Translations under genes and position numbers: made by a program
Assembly: GCA_039033855.1 (NCBI GenBank)
Contig: JBCCBV010000006.1
Coordinates: 62,001 to 126,000, forward strand
Source of the DNA: JBCCBV01 sp039033855
Lineage (GTDB): Bacteria; Planctomycetota; Phycisphaerae; Phycisphaerales; Phycisphaeraceae
Length of the DNA: 64,000 bases
Direction of reading: 5' to 3'
Notes under the pieces: generated by a model
Databases searched by the model: none
What the model was told of the DNA's origin: nothing
Seen by the model: only the letters and a program-made list of their open reading frames with translations
Shown: positions 41,479 to 49,627 of the stretch, piece by piece
Numbering within the stretch: the stretch's first letter is position 1
Layout of the letters: each line of letters opens with the position of its first letter

Positions 41479-42369
41479 ATGGGCGACTGGGTATTTCTGC
41501 TGGTGCTGCTGATCTCCGGCGCCGGCTGGATCTGGGGCCAGTACCGCGAAGGGCAGGCTAAGAAGCAGAAACAGCAAGCCCGCCAAGCCGCGGCGGCCGA
41601 CCCCGAAGCCGCGGAGGCCGCCCGCAATCGCCGGGAGCAGCTCGCCCAGGCCCGGCGCGAAGCGCTTCGCCAGCGGATCGAAGCGGCTCAAGGCGGCTCT
41701 TCTGCCAGCGCCCCCGGCGCGTCGTCCGTCCAAGGCGGTGCGCCGCGTCCCGCCCCACCCACCGGGCCGAGCCCCGCCAACATGACGATGGCCGAGCGCG
41801 TCCGCCGAGCGCGCGCCGAGGCCGCTTACAATGCCCGCCAGACCGAGCTGCGATCGAACCAGCCGCCGCCGGTGCGGGGCAAGTCGCCCGAGCCTCTGCC
41901 TTCGCCCTCGTTCCCCGGCCGACCCAGCCCGGCCCGCGAACGCGCCGCCCGCCAGGCCGCCGGCCGTTCCTCGAGCCCCTCGCCATCCGGCGCACAGTCG
42001 GGCAGGCCTCAGCCGACCCGGTCGCAGCCGCAAGCCGCTCGGGCTCCTTCGCAAACCCGCCAAGCCCCGCGCGCGGCGCCCGCCCCGGCCCGCCGTCCTT
42101 CCGCGCCACGCCCGCCGGTGTCCGACGCGCCCCAGCGCGCCACCCGTCAGCCCAAGCCGCAGAAGAACACCAGCCGCAGCAGCAAACAGCGGTCGGCGCC
42201 GCAGGACCGTGACCAAACCCGGACAGCAAAAAGCGATGCGCAAGTCACCGGCCGGGCCTTGCTCGGCACGCTCGACCGCAACGCCATGCGCCGCGCCATC
42301 GTCCTGAGCGAGGTGTTCGGGCCCCCGGTCGCGTTGCGCAAAAACAACCCCGAGCAGCGCTTCGAGTAG
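41479..42369 (+). CDS. Membrane-anchored disordered protein with conserved carboxyl motif
   Basis: The 296-residue product begins with one hydrophobic helix (DWVFLLVLLISGAGWIWG, about 3-20). A charged helix (KKQKQQARQ..., REALRQRI) and a long stretch rich in Pro, Ala, Ser and Arg follow, surely disordered. The end (GRALLGTLDRNAMRRAIVLSEVFGPPVALR) is compact and resembles closing motifs of unnamed planctomycete proteins. The ATG at 41479 follows AGGA by 8 bases. It is likely cotranscribed with the ABC ATPase (gap 64 bases). Function is unknown; the anchored, flexible design suggests a tether or adaptor. Confidence 0.65.
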   Translation: MGDWVFLLVLLISGAGWIWGQYREGQAKKQKQQARQAAAADPEAAEAARNRREQLAQARREALRQRIEAAQGGSSASAPGASSVQGGAPRPAPPTGPSPANMTMAERVRRARAEAAYNARQTELRSNQPPPVRGKSPEPLPSPSFPGRPSPARERAARQAAGRSSSPSPSGAQSGRPQPTRSQPQAARAPSQTRQAPRAAPAPARRPSAPRPPVSDAPQRATRQPKPQKNTSRSSKQRSAPQDRDQTRTAKSDAQVTGRALLGTLDRNAMRRAIVLSEVFGPPVALRKNNPEQRFE

Positions 42370-42445
42370 GCGGGCACCTATCGCATGGGCCTGAGCACCC
42401 CCGCGCGCCTGCAGACCCTGCCTGCGGACCCCAAGACACCAAGGA

Positions 42446-44692
42446 TCACCAGGGCAGGTCGGCCTCGAAGGGGTCGTACTCGGCCGATGCCCCATCCATA
42501 GGCTTGGCCGTCCGCTGATGCCGCACCGGCACGTCGGGGAGCGCCTGTAGGAAAGACTTGCCGTAGCTCTTGCTGGCGATGCGGTGGTCGAGCACCAGCA
42601 CCCGCCCCTTGTCTTGGCGCGAGCGGATCAGCCGGCCGAACCCCTGCTTAAACTTAAGCACCGCCTCGGGCAGCGTGTAGTCGCGGAACGGCGCGCCGCC
42701 CTCGGCCTGGATGCGCTCGCACCGCGCTTCGACCAGCGGGCGGTCTGGCGCGGCGAACGGCAGCCGCGCGATCGCCACCAGCCGCAAGCCTTCGCCCGGC
42801 ACGTCGACGCCCTGCCAGAAGCTGTCGGCGCCGAGCAGCACGGATCGGCGGTCTTGCTTGAACCGCGCCAGCAGCTCGGTGCGCGGCGCGCCGTCGCCAT
42901 GCACCAAGAGCGGCATGCGCCGCCGGGCCAGCTCGGCCGACAAACAGTCTCGAAAACCCCGGAGCATGGCGTAGCTGGTGCAGAGCACGAACGCCCCGCC
43001 CTCGGTTTCATCCAGGTGTCCGAGCAGCACCCGGCTGGCCCGGTCCAAAAACGCCTTAGACCCCGGGTCCGGCAGGTCGGAGCAGATCACGATCTCGGCC
43101 TGCTTGGCGTAATCGAACGGCGAGCCGAGCCGCAGCGTCTGCGCCGCCGCGCACCCCAACCGCCCGGCCAGGTGGGCGAACGGCGCGGGGTCGCTCTCCC
43201 CCACGCCGGCCAAAGAGGCTTCGTCTGCCGAACCGGCCGGGTCCGCTGCTTCAGAAGCCGCTTCGGGCGCAAACGGGTCGTCCTCGACAAAAGGATCGCC
43301 CTCCGCAAAGGGGTCGCCGTCTGCGAAAGGGTCGTCCATCGGCACGGCCCGACGGGAAGACGTGGCCAGCGTCGCCGACGCCAACACCACCGGCAGGCGC
43401 CCGCCGTGCGCCGCCTCGGCCTCAAAGAGCTTCTGCCGGAGCATCTGCCCCACGTCCACCGGCGCCGCGGTCAAACGCACCCGGGGGAACCGGCCGGTAG
43501 CGGCCTCGACCCAGTACACGCAATCGCCGTGGTCTTGCTCGCACAAAGCCTGGGCCGCGGAACCGACGCCCTGCACCCGGCTGACGTATCCCGCTAGTTC
43601 CAGCCGGTCGTCTTCGGTCTTCGCCTCGTCCTTCACCCGGGCCAGCGCGAGCGAAAGCTCGCCCATCGGTCCCGACAGGGTGTCTTCCACCACGCCGGCC
43701 TCGCGCACGCGCACCGGCCCCTGGCGTGGTGTCGGACCGAGCCACTGGCGCCAGGCGTCGAAGAACCGCTCGGCCGCCCGGCGGGCCTGGGCCACCTTGT
43801 CGGCCGCGCGGTCGATCGTTTTCGGGTCGACGCCCCGGGCCGAAGCGGTCAGCACGCCGGTCATCCGATCGGGGTTGAATAAACGCACCAGCGTGCGCAT
43901 GGCCATGCCTTCGGACAGCGTCAGGCCGAAGTGGTCTGCGGCGACGTCTTCAATCGTGTGCGCCTCGTCGATCACCACCGCGTCGTAAGGCGGCAGCAGG
44001 CCAAAGCCGTCGCCCCGCAGCGCCAGGTCGGAAAAGAACAGCGCGTGGTTCACGATCAGCACGTCGGCGTTCTGCATACGCCTCCGGGCCGCCTGGTAGA
44101 AGCAGCTCTCGAAGGTCGGGCAGCGCTTACCCAGGCAGTCGTCGCGGTCGCTGGCGACCTCCGACCACACGCCGGGCGAAGACAGCGTCGGCAGCGACGC
44201 CAACGACCCGTCCTCGGTCGACGCCACCCACTCGGCCAACACCGACAGGCTCGCCCGCTGACCCGGGTCGTCGAACAGCTGCGTAGCCCGACTCTGCGCG
44301 CGCGAAGCGCGGCGCTTGCTGACGTAGTTGCCCCGGCCCTTGACCAGCACGGCCGTGAACTCCACCGGCGCCGCGGCCCGCAGCAGCGGGATGTCCTTCT
44401 CAACCAACTGCTCCTGCAGCGAAATCGTGTGGGTCGAAATCACCACGCGCCGCTTGGCGTCGGGGTCGTTCGGACGCGCGGGTCGACCGAGGTAGCGGAT
44501 CGCCGGCGCCAGGTACGCAAAGCTCTTGCCCACGCCCGTGCCGGCCTCGACCATCAGCGTCTTGCGCTCGTCGAGCGCGCGGTCCACGGCCTGGGCCATG
44601 GCCAGCTGCTCCGGCCGGTCTTCGTACCGATCGCCCAGGCGGCGCGCGACGGCGCCGGTCGGCCCCAGCACGTCTTGGATGCTCCAGTCCAT
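42446..44692 (-). CDS. DinG/XPD-type ATP-dependent DNA helicase
   Basis: The 748-residue product is a superfamily 2 helicase of the DinG/YoaA group: Walker [13 protein letters not shown] (about 49-60), DEAH box [13 protein letters not shown] (about 238-250), [13 protein letters not shown] motif Ia and the late motif [14 protein letters not shown]. These enzymes unwind DNA at damage and R-loops. Of the four iron-sulphur cysteines, three are visible in [12 protein letters not shown] (spacing 4 and 5 as in E. coli DinG). The first, expected in GNYVC, is Ser here (GNYVSKRR). Between motifs there is an insertion with four PFA/PFV-type repeats ([25 protein letters not shown]). The ATG at 44692 opens [19 protein letters not shown]. 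Confidence 0.9.
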   Translation of the reverse strand: MDWSIQDVLGPTGAVARRLGDRYEDRPEQLAMAQAVDRALDERKTLMVEAGTGVGKSFAYLAPAIRYLGRPARPNDPDAKRRVVISTHTISLQEQLVEKDIPLLRAAAPVEFTAVLVKGRGNYVSKRRASRAQSRATQLFDDPGQRASLSVLAEWVASTEDGSLASLPTLSSPGVWSEVASDRDDCLGKRCPTFESCFYQAARRRMQNADVLIVNHALFFSDLALRGDGFGLLPPYDAVVIDEAHTIEDVAADHFGLTLSEGMAMRTLVRLFNPDRMTGVLTASARGVDPKTIDRAADKVAQARRAAERFFDAWRQWLGPTPRQGPVRVREAGVVEDTLSGPMGELSLALARVKDEAKTEDDRLELAGYVSRVQGVGSAAQALCEQDHGDCVYWVEAATGRFPRVRLTAAPVDVGQMLRQKLFEAEAAHGGRLPVVLASATLATSSRRAVPMDDPFADGDPFAEGDPFVEDDPFAPEAASEAADPAGSADEASLAGVGESDPAPFAHLAGRLGCAAAQTLRLGSPFDYAKQAEIVICSDLPDPGSKAFLDRASRVLLGHLDETEGGAFVLCTSYAMLRGFRDCLSAELARRRMPLLVHGDGAPRTELLARFKQDRRSVLLGADSFWQGVDVPGEGLRLVAIARLPFAAPDRPLVEARCERIQAEGGAPFRDYTLPEAVLKFKQGFGRLIRSRQDKGRVLVLDHRIASKSYGKSFLQALPDVPVRHQRTAKPMDGASAEYDPFEADLPW

Positions 44693-44735
44693 GGCGGTCC
44701 GTCGCCCAAAGCCCCGTCGGGCGAGGCAAAAAAAG

Positions 44736-45287
44736 TCAGTTCAGGCTGGGGTCGTCCGGCATCAGCCGCGGGTCGATGCGGTTGACCGGCGAGCCGGGAT
44801 CGACCGACGACACCAGCTTGCCCCAGGAGGCCTTGGGCCCCAGGAACACCGTGGCCGACTCGGCCGGCGCCAGCCACCACGCGCCGGTTTCCAACTCGTC
44901 TTCGAGCTGCCCGGGCGCCCACCCGGCATAACCGACGAAATACAACGCCGGCTGCGCGTTCGCTTCCACAATCGCCGTCACGCGTTCGGTTTCCGCGGAG
45001 AAGTAAACCCCGTCGGCCACCTGCAACTGGGCGTGGTCTTGCTCGGCGTGGAGCACCATCAGCGGCCCCTCGCAAGGCCCGCCCCGCAGCAGCAGGTCTT
45101 CACCGGCAAAGGCGGTGTCGCTGACCTCGGACCAGGCCTGAGCCAACGGCACGGGGGTGGCGCGGTTGAGCACCAGGCCCAGGGCGCCGTCCTCGTCGTG
45201 ACGCACGATCAGCCCGACCGTCTGCTCGAAGTTCGGGTCGAGCAGCGTGGGCGAGGCGATCAAAAGCTGTCCGGCGTGCGAGTCCAC
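44736..45287 (-). CDS. AlgH/YqgE (UPF0301) family protein
   Basis: The 183-residue product has the AlgH pattern: [55 protein letters not shown] and [24 protein letters not shown] (about 126-149). YqgE structures show a compact alpha/beta fold, and the biochemical role is not settled. The start is uncertain: the frame is open to 45356 through a TTG with little support, and GTG at 45287 fits the family length better. It runs in the same direction as the helicase gene, 43 bases upstream of the helicase start codon. Confidence 0.87.
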   Translation of the reverse strand: MDSHAGQLLIASPTLLDPNFEQTVGLIVRHDEDGALGLVLNRATPVPLAQAWSEVSDTAFAGEDLLLRGGPCEGPLMVLHAEQDHAQLQVADGVYFSAETERVTAIVEANAQPALYFVGYAGWAPGQLEDELETGAWWLAPAESATVFLGPKASWGKLVSSVDPGSPVNRIDPRLMPDDPSLN

Positions 45288-45369
45288 GGCGTCAGTGTAA
45301 GGCGTTTGGCCGGGCGATCGGCTGGCCGCGCCTCCGAGTTGCGAGCAGACCTTCAACCCTACCCGACTT

Positions 45370-46740
45370 TCAGGCCGTGGCCGCCACGACGCGCAGGGGG
45401 TTCGAGCCCGGGACCTTCACCGCGTCCTCGAACTCGTGCCAGAACTTGTTGACGATGGTGCGTACGGCCCAGTTGGCGCCGTCGCTCAGTCCGCAGATGT
45501 TGTTGCCGGGCATCGACCCCATGCTCGACGCGAGCTCGAGCAGCAGGTCCAGGTCGCGGGGGGCGCCGTCGCCGGCCTCGATGCGGGTGAGCATCTTGGT
45601 CATCCACTTGGTGCCTTCGCGGCACTGGGTGCACTGGCCGCAGGACTCGTGGCCGAAGAACCGGGCCACGTTCCGGGCCGCGGCGACCATCGAATACGAC
45701 TCGGGGATCACGGTGATGCACGCCGTGCCCAGGCCGAGGTTGTTCCACTTTTTGCCGATGTCGAAGTCGAGCTCGACGCCCTGCTCGGCCTCCTCCTGAG
45801 TCACCACGCCCATAGAGATGCCGCCGTGGAAGTAGCCCTTGATCTTCACGCCGTCGCGCGGGCCCTGGCCGAGGCGGTCGATCACGTCGGTCAGCGCAAC
45901 GCCCAGGTGGTCTTCATAGACGCCGGGCCGGTTGACCGGGCCGGAGATGCCGATGAGCTTCGTGCCGTAGCTGGCGGGCGCCTGGGGCGGCGCGCCGTCG
46001 GGCCGGGGCTTGCCGTGCGTCTTCCACCAGTCGGCGCCCTTGCGGAGGATGTAGGGCACGTTGGCCAGGGTTTCGACGTTGTTGATGATCGTCGGCCGGC
46101 CGAACGCCCCGGCCACCGCGGGGAACGGCGGCTTGATCCGCGGCCAGCCGCGCTTGCCCTCAAGACTTTCCAGTAGCCCGGTTTCCTCACCGCAGATGTA
46201 CGCCCCGGCGCCCCGGTGCAGATACAGGTTCGGCCAGCGGTCGTTGATCTTGCCCAGGCGAGAATCTTGCCCGAATACCTTGTGCTCGTACGCTTCGCCG
46301 ATGGCGCGCTCGAACGCGTCGCGGTGGCGGTGGTACTCGCCCCGGATGTAGAAGTACGCCGTGTCGAGCTGGCAGGCCTTCATGGCCAGAACGATGCCTT
46401 CGATCACCGAGTGCGGGTCGCACTCGATCAGCAGTTGGTCCTTAAAGGTGGCCGGCTCGGACTCGTCGGCGTTGATGGCCAGGTAGCGCGGCTCGCCGTC
46501 GACCGGCGGCAAAAAGCCCCACTTGACCCCGGCCGGGAACCCCGCCCCGCCCCGGCCGCGCAGCTCGCTGGCCTTGACCGCGTCGATGATCTCCTGCGGC
46601 TCCATCGACAGCGCCTGCTCCAGCGCGGCGTAGCCGTCGGCGGCGCAATATGCGTGGTAATCGACGTAGGCCCGCTCGGCCGGGTCGCCCCAAGGCGCCG
46701 ACGGGATCCGCTCCAACAGCATGGGTTGTTCGAGAGCCAT
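45370..46740 (-). CDS. nuoF: NADH-quinone oxidoreductase subunit F
   Basis: NuoF is the NADH-dehydrogenase flavoprotein of complex I; it binds NADH, FMN and one 4Fe-4S cluster. The 456-residue product has the NADH glycine-rich region RGRGGAGFPAGVKW (about 61-74), FMN-binding AINADESEPATFKDQLL, GAYICGEETGLLESLEG and the cluster cysteines ESCGQCTQCREGTKW plus a final Cys in NICGLSDGANW. An ATG at 46740 follows GGAGG located within the end of a 40-codon ORF just upstream, so translation is probably coupled. An insertion of about ten residues (PRPDGAPPQAP) sits in a surface loop. Confidence 0.96.
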   Translation of the reverse strand: MALEQPMLLERIPSAPWGDPAERAYVDYHAYCAADGYAALEQALSMEPQEIIDAVKASELRGRGGAGFPAGVKWGFLPPVDGEPRYLAINADESEPATFKDQLLIECDPHSVIEGIVLAMKACQLDTAYFYIRGEYHRHRDAFERAIGEAYEHKVFGQDSRLGKINDRWPNLYLHRGAGAYICGEETGLLESLEGKRGWPRIKPPFPAVAGAFGRPTIINNVETLANVPYILRKGADWWKTHGKPRPDGAPPQAPASYGTKLIGISGPVNRPGVYEDHLGVALTDVIDRLGQGPRDGVKIKGYFHGGISMGVVTQEEAEQGVELDFDIGKKWNNLGLGTACITVIPESYSMVAAARNVARFFGHESCGQCTQCREGTKWMTKMLTRIEAGDGAPRDLDLLLELASSMGSMPGNNICGLSDGANWAVRTIVNKFWHEFEDAVKVPGSNPLRVVAATA

Positions 46741-46743
46741 CGT

Positions 46744-46866
46744 TTAGCCGTTCCTCCAACTACGCACCCGGCGTGCAACCACCGGCAGCGCGGGCGGCAC
46801 GATCAGCCGTGCCAGCAGCGCGGGGATCACAATCACGAGCAACATCACAAGCAGAAAATCATTCAT
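46744..46866 (-). CDS. 40-residue membrane peptide in the nuo operon
   Basis: A complete ORF too short for standard tracks: MNDFLLVMLLVIVIPALL begins one clear membrane helix of about 18-20 residues, then a basic end (VARRVRSWRNG). The ATG overlaps the stop of the preceding 71-codon ORF as ATGA. GGAG lies about 10 bases upstream. The nuoF start follows 3 bases after its stop, with the nuoF ribosome binding site inside its last codons. This tight coupling supports expression. No family recognised. Confidence 0.6.
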   Translation of the reverse strand: MNDFLLVMLLVIVIPALLARLIVPPALPVVARRVRSWRNG

Positions 46867-47078
46867 CGGGACTCGTCTCCGGGTCGCAGTTCGACTTCTT
46901 CAATCGTCGTCCGCCGAACGACGACCTTGCCCGCCCCGCCGTCCTTGTTCTGCGCCGACGCAGAACCCGAGTCTCGCGATGTCGGGCCGGGTGGGTCCTG
47001 TTGTCGGGCAGGCTCGGGCTTGCGGACGTTGTGCACCATCAGTCCGACGTTCCGCATCAGGCGTTCAAAGCCGTTCAT
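46863..47078 (-). CDS. 71-residue hypothetical protein in the nuo operon
   Basis: The product reads MNGFERLMRNVGLMVHNVRK at the start, then a Pro/Ser/Asp-rich middle, then KVVVRRTTIEEVELRPGDE at the end. That closing motif recalls small unnamed planctomycete proteins ending in RRTTIEEIE. It lies between nuoE and nuoF, overlaps the 40-residue membrane peptide gene by four bases, and has a GGGGA sequence before the ATG. The preceding gap carries two copies of the TTCCGGGG motif. Not seen in nuo operons of model bacteria. Confidence 0.55.
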   Translation of the reverse strand: MNGFERLMRNVGLMVHNVRKPEPARQQDPPGPTSRDSGSASAQNKDGGAGKVVVRRTTIEEVELRPGDESR

Positions 47079-47090
47079 GGTTCGGTCCCC

Positions 47091-47145
47091 ACTTCCGGGG
47101 TTGCGTCCTGACGTTGCTTCCAGGGACGGCGATTCTTCCGGGGGC
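47091..47145. repeat. Two ACTTCCGGGG-type motifs between nuoE and the 71-residue gene
   Basis: ACTTCCGGGG (47091-47100) and TCTTCCGGGGGC (47134-47145) flank a short stretch. CCCC just before the first copy can pair with its GGGG to make a small hairpin. They belong to the same motif family as the arrays near 7994 and 12486. Confidence 0.65.
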
Positions 47146-47151
47146 CGGGCC

Positions 47152-47673
47152 TTACTTCAGGTCGTCGACGATACGCACCGCCGACTCGGGGGTCAGGTTT
47201 TCGTGCAGCGTGTGGTTCGCGAGCATGCAGGGCGCCCCGCCGCAGGCACCGATGCACTCGACCTTCTTAAAAGTCACCCGGCCGTCGGGCGTGGTCTGGT
47301 CGTCGTCCACCCCCAGCTTGTCCTTGATGGCGTCGGCAATCGCGGCCTCGTTCATGATCTCGCACGACACCGACTGGCAGACCCACACCACGTTCCGCCC
47401 CGGCGCCTGGAGGAAGTACTCCTCGTAAAACGAGGCGGTGTCGTACATCACCGTCGGTTCGACGTCGAGGAACTCGGCCGCTTCCTGCATCGCCTGCGGC
47501 GGCAGCCAGCCGTGCGCGTGCTGGATGGCGTGAAGCACCGGCAGGCTCATCGCCTGCCGCGTGGGGTAGCGGTGGGCGTAAGTGTCGTTGAGCTCCTGCT
47601 TGAGCGCGTCGGTCAGGTAGGGCTCGTCGCGCTTCTCCGCGGGCTCGGCGCTGTTCTGGGTAATCCAAGCCAT
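47152..47673 (-). CDS. nuoE: NADH-quinone oxidoreductase subunit E
   Basis: NuoE carries the thioredoxin-fold 2Fe-2S cluster of complex I next to NuoF. The 173-residue length is normal. The four ligands appear as CQSVSCEI (two Cys) and CIGACGGAPCM (two Cys used). Upstream helices RYPTRQAMSLPVLHAIQHAHGWLP and FLDVEPTVMYDTASFYEEYFL are typical. The ATG at 47673 has GGAG nine bases ahead, located in the last codons of the upstream PFxPF gene, which ends two bases before. This shows tight coupling in the operon. Confidence 0.96.
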   Translation of the reverse strand: MAWITQNSAEPAEKRDEPYLTDALKQELNDTYAHRYPTRQAMSLPVLHAIQHAHGWLPPQAMQEAAEFLDVEPTVMYDTASFYEEYFLQAPGRNVVWVCQSVSCEIMNEAAIADAIKDKLGVDDDQTTPDGRVTFKKVECIGACGGAPCMLANHTLHENLTPESAVRIVDDLK

Positions 47674-47675
47674 AT

Positions 47676-47930
47676 TTACGCGGCTCCATTGCCGTGGGAA
47701 GGGGCGGGATCGACGTACTCAATCGATTCGACGTGCTGCGCCGACACGATCCCGAGGAAGTCATACACGTCGGCTTCTTCGGTCGGCCGATAGACGTAGA
47801 TCGAACCCGACTTGGTGACGATCGTCAGGCGGGGATGGCTGACGTCGAAAAACTCGCCCGTGCGCGTCCGCATCCGGAACGGCCGAAAAGGATCGGCTTG
47901 AAGGTGTTGCTTGATCTGATCCTTCGTCAC
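47676..47930 (-). CDS. Small PFxPF-type protein in the nuo operon, copy A
   Basis: The 84-residue product reads MTKDQIKQHLQADPFRPFRM..., with GEFFDVSHPRLTIVTKSGSIYVYR and ISAQHVESIEYV-like strands. It is a paralogue of its upstream neighbour and of the 23093-23326 gene. The GTG start overlaps the TGA stop of the neighbour as GTGA, so translation is coupled. It lies between nuoD and nuoE, where model bacteria have nothing; an assembly factor or accessory subunit is possible, but the relative outside the operon argues for a broader role. No family function known to me. Confidence 0.72.
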   Translation of the reverse strand: MTKDQIKQHLQADPFRPFRMRTRTGEFFDVSHPRLTIVTKSGSIYVYRPTEEADVYDFLGIVSAQHVESIEYVDPAPSHGNGAA

Positions 47931-48190
47931 GACGTGTCCCCGACGGGCTGGACGGGCTGACCGGCCGGCAACGGCTCGATCGACGCGATGTGCGGCAAGC
48001 TGATCATCGCGAAAAGCTCGGGTTCCGAACCAGCTTCCGGGCCGCCCCGGTAAACGTGCAACGATGCCCCGGCGCTCAACAGCGCAAAATCCCGATGGGT
48101 CACCGAGTAACGGTCCCCGCTGGCCGAAACGACCACAAAGGGCTCGAAGGGGACCGCACGCAACACCGACCGCAGCTCTGTCTTGGTCAT
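47927..48190 (-). CDS. Small PFxPF-type protein in the nuo operon, copy B
   Basis: The 87-residue product opens MTKTELRSVLRAVPFEPFVV and has GDRYSVTHRDFALLSAGASLHVYRG then FAMISLPHIASIEPL, aligning by eye with copy A and with the gene at 23093. It starts nine bases after nuoD with GGTAGGA before the ATG. Having two diverged copies side by side indicates an old duplication, with both copies kept. Confidence 0.72.
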   Translation of the reverse strand: MTKTELRSVLRAVPFEPFVVVSASGDRYSVTHRDFALLSAGASLHVYRGGPEAGSEPELFAMISLPHIASIEPLPAGQPVQPVGDTS

Positions 48191-48199
48191 GGCGCAGTC

Positions 48200-49492
48200 C
48201 TACCGGTCCAGCTCCGCGGCGATGACGTTGACGCTGCCCAGAATCGCCGGGATGTCGGCGATCAGGTGGCCTTCGAGCATCTTGGAAAACATGGAGTAGT
48301 TAACGAAGCTCGGCGCCCGGGTCTTCACCCGCCAAGGCCGGGGCCCGCCGTCCGCCACCACGTAATAACCCAGCTCGCCGTTGGCGGTTTCGTTGGCGCC
48401 GTAGACCTCGTTGACCGGGCTCTTCCAGCCGCGGTTTTTCATGACGATCTCGAAGTGCTGGATCAGCCCCTCGATCGAGCCGTACACCTCGGCCTTGCTG
48501 GGCTTAACGGCCTTGCCGTCGGTGTCGACGTTCATCGGCCCGCCGGGGATGTCGTCGATGAGCTGCTCGACGATCTTCACGCTCTGCTTCATCTCCTCGA
48601 GCCGGACCAGGAAACGGGCGAAGCAGTCGCCGGGCTCGGCCACGGGCACCTGGAAGGTCACCGCCGAGGCGCCCTGGCCGTCCCAGTTGTCGGCGTAGCA
48701 CAGGTAAGGCTCGTCTTTGCGCAGGTCGCGACGCACGCCCGCCGAACGCGCCACCGGCCCGGTCATGCCCCAGGCGATGGCTTCTTGCTTGGTGATGACA
48801 CCGATGCCCTCGGTCCGGTCGCGGAAGATGCGGTTCTTCAGCAGCAGGCCTTCCAGGTCGTCGATGGCCGGCGGAAGCTGCTCGTGGATGAACTTCTTGA
48901 CCATGCGCACGAACACGGCCTCGTCCGGCAAATCGGCCATGGCCCCGCCGACGCGCGTCCAGTCGGGGTGGTACCGCTGCCCGGCGATGTAGTCCCAGAT
49001 GTCGTACAGGTGTTCGCGCTCGTTGAACCCGTAAAGGAACGCCGTGAAGGCGCCCAGGTCGAGCGCCGTGGCGCCGCAGGCCATCAGGTGGTCCTGGATG
49101 CGGGCCAGCTCGGCGTTGATCGTGCGCACCGCCTTGCACCGGGGCGTCAGGTCGATGTCGAACAATTTCTCGACCGCGTGGTGCCAGCAGATGTCGTTGG
49201 CGATCGGCGAGATGTAGTTCATCCGCGAAACGATCGTGACGTACTGGTTGTAGTCGAGCGCCTCGGCCAGTTTCTCGAAGCCCGAGTGCAGGTAGCCGAT
49301 GTGGGGCACGGCCCGGACGACACGCTCGCCGTCGAGTTCGAGCACCAGCCGGAGCGTGGTGTGCATCGCCGGGTGCTGCGGGCCGAAGTTCAGCGTCCAG
49401 CGGTCGCCGCGCTGTTCGTCGCCCCAGCCCTCGGTTTCGACGTAGGGCGTCGTTTCGGCGTCCACGTCGAACGGCTTGAGATCGAAAGGCAT
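48200..49492 (-). CDS. nuoD: NADH-quinone oxidoreductase subunit D
   Basis: NuoD is the 49-kDa subunit of complex I that helps form the quinone pocket. The 430-residue product has LNFGPQHPAMHTTLRLVLELDGE, HIGYLHSGFEKLAE, YVTIVSRMNYISP, and the carboxyl RVKTRAPSFVNYSM and DIPAILGSVNVIAAELDR. The His and Tyr of the quinone site regions (GPQHPAMH, and Y in QYVT) are conserved. It stands alone rather than fused to NuoC, and nuoB/nuoC are not adjacent. The ATG at 49492 follows GGAG by 8 bases. The operon order is nuoD, two small genes, nuoE, two tiny ORFs, nuoF. Confidence 0.96.
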   Translation of the reverse strand: MPFDLKPFDVDAETTPYVETEGWGDEQRGDRWTLNFGPQHPAMHTTLRLVLELDGERVVRAVPHIGYLHSGFEKLAEALDYNQYVTIVSRMNYISPIANDICWHHAVEKLFDIDLTPRCKAVRTINAELARIQDHLMACGATALDLGAFTAFLYGFNEREHLYDIWDYIAGQRYHPDWTRVGGAMADLPDEAVFVRMVKKFIHEQLPPAIDDLEGLLLKNRIFRDRTEGIGVITKQEAIAWGMTGPVARSAGVRRDLRKDEPYLCYADNWDGQGASAVTFQVPVAEPGDCFARFLVRLEEMKQSVKIVEQLIDDIPGGPMNVDTDGKAVKPSKAEVYGSIEGLIQHFEIVMKNRGWKSPVNEVYGANETANGELGYYVVADGGPRPWRVKTRAPSFVNYSMFSKMLEGHLIADIPAILGSVNVIAAELDR

Positions 49493-49627
49493 AAACAGGT
49501 CTCCGAGACGCCGCAAGTGTAGGAAGCCCCACGCGACCCCGCAGACGGCCCCGCAGGCGACGACCTCACCCCGCCCGCTCCCCGCCCCGGACCGCCTGTC
49601 GGATGGCCGCGCCGGTATCGTCCAGCG

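Noticed and set aside
45288..45356. Extended start of the AlgH-type protein
   Set aside because: It would need a TTG start and adds residues not seen in the family; the GTG at 45287 is preferred, though not certain.
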